From positions 496,001 to 560,000 of the forward strand of contig CAJQUW010008706.1 in assembly GCA_907163375.1 (NCBI GenBank): a DNA stretch of 64,000 bases, written 5' to 3'. Numbering within the stretch: the first letter of the stretch is position 1; each line of letters opens with the position of its first letter. The notes beneath the pieces were generated by a model that worked only from the letters and a program-made list of their open reading frames with translations, was not told the DNA's origin and made no database searches. The stretch comes from Prostheceraeus crozeri (lineage: Eukaryota > Platyhelminthes > Polycladida > Euryleptidae). Below are positions 11,929 through 24,926 of this stretch, in pieces. The position numbers and the translations under genes are program-made.

Positions 11929-14652
11929 CTTTGTCTCAGATACAATAGTTTTCCTACGAGCCAGTGACATTATTATATTTCTATTGAAACGGATGGGTTT
12001 GTTTGATTGAAAGTTGTCTATCATGATGTGAAAAATTGGATGATATCAAAATATTATTCATTCAATTAATCAAATGATAAATCAACCGGCTTAAAGTTCT
12101 CTCCATTTGAATTCTTGAAAATCGATTAAGTGTCTAACATTGTGCAAATGAGAACAGCCATGAGCGAAGCTAGGGGTTACTAAATGAAATAGTAATAAAT
12201 TGTGTGCATGTATATGCACAATATATAATGACAATCAAGTTCTTGACTGAACTCTGTTTAATCTACTGTCTGGCCGTTCAGTGGACCAATTAAAGGCAGT
12301 TCATTGGCCAGGATGGATTGGGTCTGAAACCGGGCTGCGCTGGGCTCATGATGAGTTGACCATGCGTTTTAATGACTCAATAGAAATCAAGACAAAGATA
12401 ATATAACATCCTTCCTGTACCTCAAATAATTGTAAATTTGTAAATTTCTGATCAATTGAATTGAAAAGTCCAGAGCGTACAAATATAAATTAACACTAAA
12501 AACATGGAGGTCCATACCCTAGTACAGAATAGTAGGATGCGCAATACTTTCAGCGGCTAGTCGATCCAACTTTTGTAAGGGACGGGAAATAAATCAATTT
12601 TTATTTATACCTACAAACTAAAGATGAGAGGTCGGCGTGAAACATGACGAGGAGCCAACCAAAAATTATAAATGATGAAAACCAAGAAATAGAAGAAGCC
12701 AAAATATGATCGCTATTCACGGAGTCATCAAGGAGGAACCATGTGGTTGCATAATGCAAAGTTTCGGCCCCTAGCCTCCAACACAGGATTCGCAACTTTT
12801 TTCTGTCAAAATAGTTATCCCAAAGGTAAATCATGCAATTGAAATGATCATCGAGAATAGAGAATTTATCTGATATGAGCTGTGTACAGTGATGTCTAAT
12901 TATTTATTTATGTGTATTATTTATTCACTCACGACTTTATTTCTTCAAAAATTATAGAAAATATACACATAGATTCCCTTCCAGTATTTAAAAAGAATAA
13001 ACATGAGCAAGCCTATAAAAAATCTATATTTTGACAATAGGCCTACTTCCACGAGGAGTCCGAGACTACTGATTTTCTGGCTCAAATTCTAACAGAAACC
13101 TAAGTATTATATGTTGCTGAAATCGCTTCTGTTACTCAAATTCCAGTTTATGGAGTTCCCGTTGACAGTTTTATCAAAACTTGGTTTCAGAGCCATTTTC
13201 CAAAAGGACCATTTTGACCTGGAACTTTTGATTCTGATTGGAAGAAGTTAGCAGTTCAACCACGCGCTTATTCTCAGTGCCAGCAGTTACTATTTTACCA
13301 GAGAATGCTTGTGGTGGATCGCAAGATTAAAAAATTGACGATCGAGACGATCTCACACAATCTTTGAGTTTAGAAAACAAAACAAAACACCCACATGCTA
13401 TTGGTGACTTCAGCAACAATTGAAATCACCTTAAGAATCTTTCATGAAGTTCCTGGTTGTAGGCATCCCACAAGCTTTGTAATTCCTTCAACAATGTGCC
13501 TGGGGATGGAAGATGAATATCTACTTTCACGGCAGCTTAACTGGGTCATCGTGTTCATCATAAAGTTTGCTGTAGAAACTGCGGGCGAGAGTGATATCGG
13601 GTTACCAAGACGAAAGCTTATCTTTGAAAGGCAGTTCAACAGCATTGAAACAGTTGAGTAAATATCTACATCGGTCCCTTGGAATCCAGAGGTCAAATTT
13701 TGAAGTGGCTTGCGATGTACAACAAACTGGTCGATGTGAATCAATAAGTGAGGAATGTTGGGGATCTGCTTCAACTCAAGGTTGGGAAACAATCGAATTA
13801 ATTTGCAAATTACAGGAAGCTGATCTAAATTATTTTTCATGACTCTGTACATGTCAAGAAATCGGGTACCGCTGTAGGAGTAGATGAACCAATTGTTCAT
13901 AGAGCTGTTAAGGATTGCTTGAATATGCTTTTCGCATTAGGTGTTGAGTACAAAAAATCAGAAAACAATTCAAAATTCAATCACAATGCTATGAACTAGA
14001 ACATGCTGCATGGATATGAACATGAGATGAAAACAGGAAACCGAATCTGGGTCATGGTGACTCATCTAATCAAGTCTCAGACGACCCTGAACATCAGTGT
14101 AATGGTTATCAAACTGCTTCAAGGCCCAAATCATCGGAGTAATAAATCGTTATTGAATGACTGTTTCAATTCTCAACATCGCTAGAACTCGCGAAAATCT
14201 GACTGTAGGGTACGAGAAATTTATGTTGAAAGGCTAGGCTATCCTTCCCTGAATCTTGGATTTTTTTACAGCAGCACTTTGCATACATATAGATAGTAGA
14301 TAAAGCAATTTAAGTGGTCACTGAAAGTAGTGACCTGCAATATTTTTGTCACTAAATAGAGAGCTTTAAAGACAGATCGCTAAATAGTGACCAGTTGCGG
14401 GCCCTGCTCCAACCTGTACCACAAGACGGGGCCAGGCCAACCATATCGAATGAACAATAAGGAAGATCTCTCCAAACCTGAGCCAGCCAATGTTAGTGAC
14501 AAGTTCAACTTTCAAGTTTGGTAAGGGATATGCTGAAACCTGCCTCGCAGCCAGTGTACACAAGGAAGGTTCGCACATTCGAAGATAAAAACCAATAGAA
14601 GAATGCATTTAATATGAATTTGAATTGACTGCCACCGATTTTCATAACTCAC
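11929..14652. other. Stretch without confirmed gene, probably the APC1 3' end or flank
   Basis: The last coding exon of APC1 should lie on the minus strand below 14,653, since vertebrate APC1 continues only about 40 residues past the last exon found. No candidate fits both family and phase. The minus-strand frame at 14,366-14,560 follows a possible splice acceptor (GTTTCAG) and ends in a stop, but its protein does not resemble the APC1 C-terminus. Confidence 0.4.
13442..13900 (-). CDS. Unassigned 152-codon open frame
   Basis: The minus-strand frame reads MNNWFIYSYSGTRFLDMYRV at its start and includes LPVICKLIRLFPNLELKQIP. The latter vaguely recalls the APC1 tail (KMPVRALLRLAPLL in vertebrates, from memory). 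A splice acceptor-like CTCCTACAG precedes GTRFLDMY, but the phase does not fit a direct join to the exon at 14,653-14,781. Overlapping plus-strand frames of 88 and 83 codons lack signatures. It could be the last APC1 exon reached through an undetected small exon, an old transposon piece, or chance. Confidence 0.2.
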   Translation of the reverse strand: MNNWFIYSYSGTRFLDMYRVMKNNLDQLPVICKLIRLFPNLELKQIPNIPHLLIHIDQFVVHRKPLQNLTSGFQGTDVDIYSTVSMLLNCLSKISFRLGNPISLSPAVSTANFMMNTMTQLSCRESRYSSSIPRHIVEGITKLVGCLQPGTS

Positions 14653-14781
14653 CTTCACGAGGAGGCAATGTCACTAGCCTTTGTCCAGGAAGGCCATGCC
14701 AGATGATGAAAGATGCTACAATTCCATCAGTTAAAGCTGAACTGAAGCCGGAGTAATATTGAACCAGACCATGAGCAAGAC
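14653..14781 (-). CDS. ANAPC1: APC1 exon, near C-terminus
   Basis: The exon follows a pyrimidine-rich acceptor ending TTTGCATTTGCAG and ends at donor GTGAGT. It encodes LAHGLVQYYSG, SALTDGIVASFIIWHGLPGQ and LPP. This aligns with the vertebrate APC1 segment HAYLSGQPLEESQLSMLACF ending in PAPQHLPP (recalled, not searched). The first two bases (GT) complete the codon begun by the final A of the exon at 18,500-18,695. The product is a scaffold subunit of the anaphase-promoting complex, a nuclear E3 ubiquitin ligase that drives cells out of mitosis. Confidence 0.72.
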
Positions 14782-15048
14782 CTGCAAATGCAAAGGCATG
14801 ACGAGCAAAGTATGAGTATATATATACTACATTGAAGAACATCATAGAATAAGCAATTAAAAACATACCTAAGTCAATGGATTTCTACAATCAGGGATGT
14901 GATTTCCCTCCAAAGAGCGCCGATGGAAAGTTGAGTGGGGCGCCAGGAGATTTTTCCATATCTCCGTGATGGCAGGGTTGCCAATTTCATCGTGTACATA
15001 TCACGAATTTGCCTTGATTTTAAGTTCACAGTCGACAACAGGTACCTG

Positions 15049-15164
15049 TATTCTATGTATTACGCTAAAAGGGCAAGAAAATGTAGAAATCTAAGGGTAC
15101 GAAGCGGAAGAGGATATCTACGATTTTCTTGCCCATCTAGATTCATAGAATAGCTTATCCTCTC
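15049..15164. repeat. Hairpin repeat, left member of an inverted pair
   Basis: The unit is itself a hairpin: ATTCTATG, GGGCAAGAAAATGTAGAAATC, a short loop, then TCTACGATTTTCTTGCCC and TTCATAGAAT. It is followed by GCTTATCCTCT. The reverse complement of the whole unit recurs at 15,602-15,705. This is the layout of a foldback or MITE-type element. Confidence 0.7.
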
Positions 15165-15601
15165 AATCTATAAAGACAATCTGCCATGACATGAAAAATT
15201 TATCCACTCTTTGAAAAAGAAAACCGCCTATGCCGATGAAGTGGCATTCGTAAGAACACGTATCAGCTTCGCTTTAGTGCAGGCCATGGAGATGTGCCGC
15301 ACGGGATACCGCTCAAGGCGAGGACAACCAGCCAACAACACCAGCGGTCCCTGCCATGGTGGTCAACGCCGAGGCAAGAGGGGACTTTTTTGATTTTTTG
15401 ACTTTCACTTGTGACTTTTTTATCATTATTTTTTTAGAGTGTGTTTTAAACGATGGTGTTATTTTTGTTATGCATTCAATTTAAATAAATCAGTTGAAGA
15501 AAAATGTCCCAGGGCAATATTTTCTATCCTTGTCCTTCTAGAAGGCGAGATAAATTTTCATAGAAATATTCGTATTGGTTATTGGACATCTGCCATAGAT
15601 G

Positions 15602-15705
15602 CAGAGGATAAGCCATTCTATGAATCCAGCGGGAGAGAAAATCGTAGAAATCCGAGGCCGCTCTCGGATTTCTACATTTTCTTGCCCTTCTGGCTTCATA
15701 GAATA
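15602..15705. repeat. Hairpin repeat, right member of an inverted pair
   Basis: AGAGGATAAGCCATTCTATGAA opens the unit, which then folds back through TCGTAGAAATCCGAG and CTCGGATTTCTAC to TTCTTGCCC and TTCATAGAAT. It is the inverted counterpart of 15,049-15,164. The stem here is better preserved than in the left unit. Confidence 0.7.
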
Positions 15706-17097
15706 CCTACTGTCTTCTAAACTTCTAAAGTACATGTAATTGCAAATGTCCCACAACCAAATGTGAATGTACGTATATCTCCATAAAAATTCATCTTGCC
15801 CTACCAGGGGGGCAAGATAAGAAATGTTGCCCTGCGACATTTTACATGCCATAGCAGTTTACTTTCACAGATTTATAAAATAAATAAAGTTTCTTTCATC
15901 GCTCAGGCGTTGAGAGTTGAGTTAATTTTTGTCGAAAAAACGTTGCATTCAAACAATGTCATTACTCTATTTTGGCAGACAATGTCGAGATATTCATCGC
16001 TTTCAATCAAGAACACATGAACTCTATCTACATGAAGACTTTCTACCACAAAAATTATAGCCAGGCGGCTTTCATGAAGGCGCCTTGGATCATGAGAAAG
16101 ACCCGAGAGACCGATGGGGGCGGGTTTCAGGTATGTTAGGTTTTTAATGAAGGCGTTTTTGAGACGGGCTACACCCTTAGACAAATTTGACCTCTTGAAA
16201 GCAATTTTCAGGAGAAATGAGAAAATTGAAAAAAATAGGGCATCGAAGGAATTTCTTCAAACGACGAAAACTTCACCGTTAAGTAACAGTAGACAACACT
16301 GAATGGTAGATAAGCTATGTACAGCCAAGAAAAGCAAATGTAAAAAATTGAGTGCTCCTAATGTTGAGTCGTCCCTACCTTTTAGTTGGCGCGCGAACCG
16401 TCTTCATTTTGGGAAATTCACGGCGACCTATCTACCTTTCAGATTTTTATTTAAATGTTAATTATGTTTCTATAGTTGTTTGAGAGGTTATATTAGGTTA
16501 TGCATTTATCATCAGATCATCACTTGCATCATTTTTCACGAAGTTATGTAAGGGTCACCATGTTGTTGTCTTTCTTTCTGTCTAACATCTGCCTTTCCTG
16601 CACTTAGCCATCAACAAAACGGGCATCAGATAACAGCAAGGTCAAATAGCAGGTGATTGAATATTCTTCTTCTTTAATGGACATTTCTTGCAAATAGCTA
16701 ACTCCGGTTCAACGCCAATACAATTCTACTGAAAATATTTAGTACACAGCTTCTTTGAAAAATCGATATCATTAAGGTTGAAATGCCTTGATTTATTTTC
16801 GATTCCTCACCAAAATTGAAACAATATACATATACAACATGGTACATTCTATAAAGTAATGTACGAGTCAATGCAGAAGTGCTTTCTTAGCCACATAGGA
16901 GTTTCTGTCAAGATATCAAGACCTTCATTATTTCATTTTCTGCTGTATTTTTCAAGCCAACCTCTCGTGACAGTTTAAAAAACCTTGCGACCTGGGACGC
17001 GACCACCAGACTGGGTGCAATTGGTCTTATGAGTTCACAAAACAGAATGATAAGAGATTGCGTCATCAAGCTACGATAAAAATCCTGACTTCGTTGG

Positions 17098-17397
17098 ATG
17101 ATTGGTGCATTTTTGAAAGATAGGTGCGATTCCTCAATGCTTCTCCAGTTCTTTGGAATTGGAGACATAACAAACATCTTTAAAAGGAGGCATGTTCTCC
17201 GAAACCCGGAAGATGGATGGGTCAAGAAGACTTATGGCATGAAAATGTTGGATCCAACACCGATTGGTCGATTAAAGAGGGCGGAGCGCAAAACAGCATT
17301 TACTGAGCGAAGGTTACTCGGTCTGAAAGAATGTGATGTCACCAATCGTGACTTGTGGAAAAGATCCATTAGGAAAAGCTCTTCAACCGTACAATGA
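17098..17397 (+). pseudogene. LINE relic, region downstream of reverse transcriptase
   Basis: The plus frame contains FKRRHVLRNPEDGWVKKTYG, IGRLKRA, LLGLKECDVTNRDLWKRSIR. This resembles the tail of LINE polyproteins after the reverse transcriptase (pattern GHVLRM...GRPRKRW...DR..WR..IR). It is heavily altered. The upstream reverse transcriptase was not found. Assignment to a LINE clade is not possible. Confidence 0.4.
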
Positions 17398-18499
17398 ATG
17401 GGTCGTAAAAACAAGATGTCAAGATGTAGACTGGAAAGGAAAAGAATTTAAAGCACTAGCAACACGATTACCGAAACCATCTAAATGGACTCTATTTTAC
17501 GACATTTTTCAAAAATTGTGTATTAAAGAAGTCAGAAACGAATGGATGCAAACTTTGTCAGAATTCATCAGGATAGAATAGAAGTTCATGAGTAAAAAAA
17601 TTGAGTCAATCACAATTCTACGATACTCCAAAATTTTCTTTTTATTAGGTGCTAAAGACAAAGCTGATAGGAAAAATGTTTTCGAACTCGTTCAAAAAGA
17701 TTCCAAACTTCGAAAGTTATACCTCAATATTGGATGGGAAAACATGAAGACGCATGAACAACTCAATTAAGGTTGTCAGCCGAGACCTCATAGTACATCA
17801 ACTTTTGTGAATCATATCAAGAAAAGGTATATGCGCGGAATATTATCAAATAGTAGCAAAATTTGACAGACATTCTTGTAATAAGCACATCCTAGCATCT
17901 CAATTAATAGTTAGCCGTTTTCAATAGATATACCATTAGTGCAAATTTGATAAAAAAATGAGGTGTGCAACATCTAGGCCTCACTCAACCATTTCTAGTG
18001 TCATGAACTTGACAAATTGTCAAATAGCAAAACAGAAGTACATTAAAGAACTTTCGCCAAGTATGCTTGCCAAATTCGATGCCAGGTTTATTGCTAACAA
18101 ACAAGTACAAGCATTCCCTTTCAAAAAAATAAACAGATCAAATCGTTTATATTCTGAAAAGTAAAATGTTCGAATTATTTATAAACTCGTGCTTAAAGAT
18201 AGTATCAGCAGCTTGAGAGGCCAACGAAAACATTTTGTGAAATGTCACGCGCACTCCAGCTGCCTTCATCTGCACATTTCGTCAGATTGAGGCAATATTT
18301 CGTCAGCAGTACCAGATGTTTTTCTATTTTCCCGATGACTTACTATTTGCGTGATGGTGATGCCATTAGGCAACGGCAGAGGTCAATGAGAACTTGCAGA
18401 CCTAACGAACATCCGATCCATCATCCCATACACACACTTGCATGACTCATGCATTTTCCCTCTACCCTCAAGTAATGAATGAACTGACGTGAGACTTAC

Positions 18500-18695
18500 T
18501 GTTCGGAACCGAATTCTCCGTCCGACGACTCAGCTCCGCGAACCGGTGATTGATAGAGATGACAGTGCTCTGCCAATGATCGGAGGACATGAGTGAGGGC
18601 AGGTTCAATTGTGGACAGGAGCGAGTGAATACGGAAAGGAACTTCAACTGCCACATGTGCAGGGGATCACACATTCGTCGAAGATAACTTTTGAG
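18500..18695 (-). CDS. ANAPC1: APC1 exon
   Basis: Acceptor TTCTTTACAG and donor GTAAGT flank a frame encoding LKSYLRRMCDPLHMWQLKFL, SVFTRSCPQLNLPSLMSSDH and HRFAEL. The motif MWQLKFLSVFTRS corresponds to LWQIKLVLEFFSSR of vertebrate APC1, and SLMSSDHWQSTVISINH to LFMNSEFLPVVKCTIDN. It begins in phase 0 and ends after one base of a codon, which the next exon at 14,781 completes. Confidence rests on pattern, position and phase rather than strong identity. Confidence 0.68.
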
Positions 18696-21675
18696 CTGTA
18701 AAGAACGAGTAAATGATTGAAATGAAACAAATGGGATGAACATGAACTTCGTATTCAGTGCCATTAAAACTGCTTAATGAAACTATCTGAAGTATACTCT
18801 CAAAGTTGAAATATTAGTATAATCTATTAATTATTCATATAATACGAAAGCGAATTACCTGAGCTCTTTAATGATCTTTGTTCAAAGTTATGCGAGGAAT
18901 AATAGCAACGCCGTGCACTAATGGTTTCATCATGTTATTCCGCAGTCATCGCTTGTATAAATACATTAGACTGGAGACTGCTGCAATGCATAATTGAGAT
19001 AAAGATGGACAAATGCCCTAAAACCATCAAGATAATTTTCAATTCGATTCCATGATCAGCTGCGCATTGATTATGGTACCACTTACGACGAGAGTTGAAA
19101 ATTATCTGCATCTATAACATAGTGTTTGTGGTTGTCAACAATTTTGAAAGTTATGTCACGACTCACAGCAACAAATATGCAAAAATAGGAGGATAAAATT
19201 AGTAGTGTAAAAAAAGAACAAAAAGGACAATGCAACTGACTTTTCGAATAATTTGTTTTTGACTATTGTCTTGAAGTTCTGCTGTTTTCTCCAAATGAAT
19301 TGAAAAAAAAAGTTACTAAGATCTCAATCATCTTTAAACAAGCGGTGTCATGCGTTTCTTTAAGATTTCTGGGATTCGATTAATGACAGTCGAAATTCGA
19401 ATTCCTTAACCGAAGAAACAACACTCAAGCAGTATTTATGGCAGCGAACTGACAAGTCTCCTCTCGATCAAACTAACCATAAACTCCGATTGGTGCTACA
19501 CAATGCAGGCCAGCAAAGTCTCTCTAAAAACGGTCGGATGCAGACTTTCTCAACAAAGAATGAAATTCTGCACAATTTCGGACATACACATATTAAAAAT
19601 ATGCGTGCAGAAAAATCAACACAGCTAATCTCTTTTGAATCATACTGGAACAAAGATACATTTTCGAGTTTCGGAGCAATTCCATGGCAGCTGTAGATGC
19701 TGTGATTTTTGATATGCTAGTGCGGCTAGAAATAGCCGAAGACAACTTCAAATGTCTGCAGTGAACAAACTGAAGGGCTGCACAGCACACTGCTCCGCCT
19801 TTATTTATCCACACATAATTACATCATTCAATTAAGATTGAGGAAAACTCGAAAACAATTCTGTATTATCAAAAGGCATCACCGTCCCTCGCTGGATCCG
19901 CCACTGGTGCCAATTCCCCTTTGATGAATCACTCCAATTTGAAAAGTGGAAAATACTTTGGATTGTTCACATGTCTTGGAGGGGCACAAGATATGCCTCT
20001 CATTTTCCGATGGGGCAATTTTTTTCCGTCTTTGCTGGAGCGCCCCTAGTTATTAAGCACTAATTCTTGCTAATGCTACAAACTGAAAAGGAAAAAATAC
20101 CAACTACAGAAGAAACCAACTACTTATTAAAAATATCTTATGCAAGCGAGCAAACTATAGAAACACTCACGCACATAAAAAACACGTAATTCTTCTCTAA
20201 AGTGTCAATCTGCAGACAAATTGCATTGTTAAGTGTTCATCCAATGAGTATTGAATGTCGCATCAAATTGTATCAGGATAACGTCTCAAATTGTCCGAAA
20301 ATTTTACGAGCAGCAATTTCCACACAAATGCATAAAAATAATCGATGAAACATGAATCGACTAAAAAAGGTATTCTAATTTAGTAGCAAGTTTGAAAACT
20401 AGCTCCAGTTGAAGTCTCTCATTTTTTACAGTCCCTGAGTTACAGCTAATACTGAATCCTACTTGAAGCCAACAAAATGTATGTAACTGTCGAACTTATA
20501 AAACATCGACTTGTGCAACAGACTATGCACATGAAAATGAATTGAAGCTAGGAAACTTATGATGCATCAAAAAGGTGAAATTAACTCTCCTAAGCATGAC
20601 CTAGATAGCTCAATAGGTGCAAATGGTGGTATTCGATTGAGAAATGCGAACTTCTGTACTTGACTCTCCTCTACACATAATTTGATCAAATTTATCTTAT
20701 CAAAAATCATTTGTTTCTCAACAAGAAGTTGAATTTATAAGCAAATTCAAATTAACAGGTCGATTATAGAGTGCTTATGTTCTTAAAATGAATCTCATGA
20801 CGCTAAAACAATATCAGCGGAAACCAATTGAGCTGATAAGTTGATTTCTCAATGAGCCATTGACGTAATTCGACATGCTGTATCATGATCGCTACTAAAG
20901 CAATCTATTAGTCTTTTTCATTGATGTTCCAATCACCTGATTCAATATTACGTAAGCACTGATCCGTGCGATCACTTTCTAAAGAGAGGCTCCTCGACTT
21001 CGTGCATAAAAGCAATGATGCTCATGTGTGGAATGACTGAATCAATTTCATTGATGCATTTTTTCACAGCTAGTACTTTTGACCTTTGCTCGTTCTAACA
21101 TGAGCACCTACTAATATACAAAAAGAACTTAATTGGTCATTTGCGTATCTCAACAAGAACCATCAAGGTCGGTGAACCATCATGCAAATTAGGTGTCATT
21201 CAGGTTAAAAATGAATGACATGCTGAAATTTCGGGCAGCACTCATTTGAGCTTATCAGAGGACGATCAGTGACAATTACACAAAACAAAATTAGCTAGAT
21301 ACTCATACCTAGAATTTCCATCGTTGAATGAATAGACCATATACTTTATTCATAGATGAAAATCAAATGGAGCTTCATCAATTTCAGATCTTATATTGAA
21401 GAGAGGAATCCCTTCACCTGTTCTTCTCAAGCTGCACATTGGAATGAACACACATTTCTCACTTTGCATTAATACTTTGTAAACGGACAGAGCGTGAAAA
21501 GCAAATTCACTTTGAAAACAACGAAATAAAGAGCGATCATTTTACAAGAAATGAGAGCACCACCAAAAGGCAGCTTATGTGATTAAGCATGCTGATTTTG
21601 TACACAGACATGGCTGGTGTTAAGCTGCACTCGCATTCGAGAAACCGTTGAATTTCTGCAAAACCTTGTAATAGA

Positions 21676-21826
21676 AGGAGGAACGAGTTTTTGCTCGACG
21701 TTTCGGGTACAGAACCTTTTTCACGGAAATTTTATTTATTAATTTCAACCTGTTTTAACTCAGTGAAGAAGGGTCTGGACTCGAAACGTCGAGTAAAACT
21801 CGTTTTTCCTTCTAAAAAGTTTTTGC
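21676..21826. repeat. Short inverted pair of Penelope-like 3' end motifs
   Basis: AACGAGTTTTTGCTCGACGTTTCGGG starts on the left, and its mirror (ACTCGAAACGTCGAGTAAAACTCGTT) ends on the right, with about 30 bases between. The right member reads GTGAAGAAGGGTCTGGACTCGAAACGTCGAG, which resembles the GAAAC-containing hammerhead-like tails of Penelope elements. This may be a fragment of a palindromic insertion like the one at 7.8-11.9 kb. Confidence 0.55.
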
Positions 21827-24800
21827 AGAAATTCAAGAGAGTGCGTTTTTCGAATACGAGTGCAGCCTATAATCATGATCCTCCCGTTTGCTGCCATCAA
21901 TTATATGGCTTGTGTGACAGCTTGATTACAAAGCGATTCCATTACTTGTAAATTTGTCAGAGCAGTCGGTTACGTGTTAAATGGAGAAACGATTTCAAGA
22001 GATCACGGTCCATGTCAGAAGCTTGCCAGTGGCGAATGACAGCACTATCCGACAACAACAACAAACCTGTGACTTGAAACCGATGATCATACGGAATCAT
22101 TTTTCCATATTACACCGTGTCATATGGAGTGTTACATGACGTTTAGGAAATTACAAGTACTGGAATAGATTTGTAATCAAACTGTCACACCAGCTAGATC
22201 CTTGTGCACAACCACATGTGCATTACCAATGTTCTATTATATTGCAAAATTGTTGCTTCAATATTTCTTATCATCATCCCCATCCCGTTCTATTTCTTTG
22301 TTGACCACAGTCTGTTCGCCTGATTTGTATTCAATGCAAACTATGTTAAGCAAGATATCGCGATCACTTCACTAAGAATCGGTGAAAGGATTCCTAGCTT
22401 CATGCGTTCAGAGCGAGAATGCAAAAGAAGACCTTCTCTATACCCTTTACTACAGTCATCGGAATAGGTCTTAAATAGAGAATCTCTGGCAGCTGTTTTA
22501 CGATTCCATCTAAACTAAAGATAGACCTGAACGTACATCATCATGCCAGCACAGCCTTGTTCCCAATGTGAGTAATAGTGTAATAGAAATGAGGGAATTC
22601 TTATAGAGCTGTTCAATTTATATTTATGTTTTATTTGTCGACGAGCATGTCAGTTAAGTGTTAAATAACTTCATTGTCAATAGGTTATTGAGTGTTCAGT
22701 CGTGTAATAAATATATGAATGTACTATCCGCGCCGGTATGAACTTTGAACCCGAATTTGCAAAAGCATTTTAACATAATGGACTGCACTATAAAGAGAAA
22801 TATCTCAAACGCGCTTTCTCTTACAGTGCACGAAAGTGAGATCCCGTTTCAACAACCAATCGTTATCATCGTTGGTGCGCCGAAAAACATTGAGAGGGAG
22901 ATAGGCTCACATTTGAGAATGCTGCATTTGGAGGTGTGCATCATCCAGCAGAGAATAGCAGACTTATATTTTCTTAACACGTGCTTAGTAGCGTATGTTA
23001 CAATATGTTTACAACAAGAGATCACTTTTTCTCTTATCAGATTTGTTCGGCTCGATCATATTTATGCTTGATTAAAACACCTAATATCTTCATTTGTCCT
23101 ACATTAGCAAAATGACGTTAAGCAGAAATAACGTTGCTATTAGTTAACATATAATATCATCCATTCTCCATGACATTAGATTCCGCTTCCTGAAATAGTG
23201 GTTAACAAAATCAGCAGCATGCTACAATCAATCTGAAGGGGACTGTAATTTAATTTACTGTAATTCAGTAAAGAATCTATTCATTTGGCCCTTGGTGATA
23301 TTACTTAACGGAGTCTGCTGCATGAAAATATCAAAACATCGAAACAATAAGATAGGTCACATTTAATGAATGGCATGACATCTTACATCAATATTCTATA
23401 CAATTTGCTGATTGTCATGCAATAATTCAATGTCTTTCAATTAGTAGGAATAACACTGTAATGTTTTGGCGAGCTTCATCTTAAGGCATAAAATTTTGAA
23501 GATTCCCGGAAATAATAATCCAGTATTTTCAGATTCTCAGGAATATACGAAACCATAATCAGAACGCTCGACTGATTCCATGATTGCGCACAGACTAATT
23601 TTGCGGAGATAAATAACCTGAACTCGAATCCTGTCTCTGAGGCGGGAAGTTGAAGCGGGATGTTAACTTTGTGTGTCAAGCGCTACTTCTTTCCCCCTCC
23701 AATCATCCAACAATATGAAATTCGCAGTGAAGAAAGCATCTACCACTTAAAACAATGTGTATTTCAATACACAAAGTCTTCACGGTAGCAATATCACTCT
23801 ACTACGATTGCGGAGCGATAAAATTGTAAATCTGAATGTGTAGATTGCTGAGACGTCGTATAGTTAGTTGCCTCGAAATACTAAACATGCATGCTAAATG
23901 TTAGTGTGATGAGCATGGACTACATGAAAAAGAGCATTTTTCTTTTATGTAAAATTCCAACCGGTTGATCAATAAACAGATCCAGAAGTGTTTCCTCTAA
24001 GGCAAAAGCGGTACATCTACGAGGTATATAGCAATTACTACAAATTTGAGGATTTAGCAACAGCCAATATACTATAAGAAATGTTGATGGTAAATTAGTT
24101 TTGCGTCTATATACATTATCCATATTTCATTTCCACATTTCAAATTAAGTATTAAGCAGTTCGCGGCACACCAAGCCTGATGAACGACCAAATAAATTGC
24201 ATAGAACAACCTGAAAATATTCTTTACGAGAGGAAGAAGCGCCCAGTGTCATCTCAATGTCAATTATTTACATAATTATCTTTCATGTCATTCCTTCAAA
24301 ATTGACAGAACTGAACCGAACTTGGGAACCTTCAATGATAAGGACCTTAATTCCTCTTGACAACGATCAGCGAACATGTCCGAAATTGAGGTGAATCCAT
24401 TATTGAGAGCAAACTGATGAAATATCTCTGATATGAAGTTTATTTTCGTGCATAAACTACACGTCTTCTGACGTGAGAATTCCATTATTTTTTTTTATTC
24501 TGTTTATAACTGATAACAAAACTGCTGCCCTAAATAATGACAATGATAAAGCACAACGGGGCGAAAACATTTCTAGGATCAGCATGAGCACGTCACCAGA
24601 AAGATGAACCTGTCAGTAAATTGTAATTAATTTCATTTTTCCAGCGATATCACGTCTCCAAAAGCTTTCTCGATACACGAACTTATGCAAATGAAGTACA
24701 TCTAGCTCAAGTTATCCATGGCTGCATCCCGGAATTTCAAATGCTAGTGACGAGAATCAAGCAAGATTTGTTATAATAAATGACACAATCACATGCATGA

Positions 24801-24926
24801 CTGGATTTCATCCAGATCGAGGGGGAATGTTGATATGGAGGATGCAGTTGGAATGAAAAAGACAAACAATGAGACTTTGAGAATATTTTTATGAAATAGG
24901 GAATTCTGCAAATGTTGATAGATGTG

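Larger units (their letters stand above)
14782..18499. other. APC1 intron with hairpin repeats and a LINE relic
   Basis: The intron separates two phase-matched APC1 exons. It contains a mirror-image pair of hairpin repeats (15,049-15,164 and 15,602-15,705). Between them is a more GC-rich segment, 15,211-15,390, whose plus-strand frame includes FVRTRISFALVQAMEMCRTG, possibly a transposon coding remnant. A LINE tail lies at 17,098-17,397. The rest has no recognised gene. Confidence 0.55.

Noticed and set aside
14366-14608. Minus-strand frame after a possible acceptor, as the last APC1 exon
   Set aside because: The phase can fit, but the protein (LVTNIGWLRFGEIFLIVHSI) does not resemble the APC1 C-terminus.
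22745-23071. 108-codon plus-strand frame as a gene
   Set aside because: No motif, splice site or conservation signal was visible.
24288-24485. Minus-strand frame as the missing APC1 exon
   Set aside because: The acceptor-like CATATCAG and the phrase SISDMFADRC looked tempting, but the residues do not line up with the expected APC1 segment and no good donor follows.
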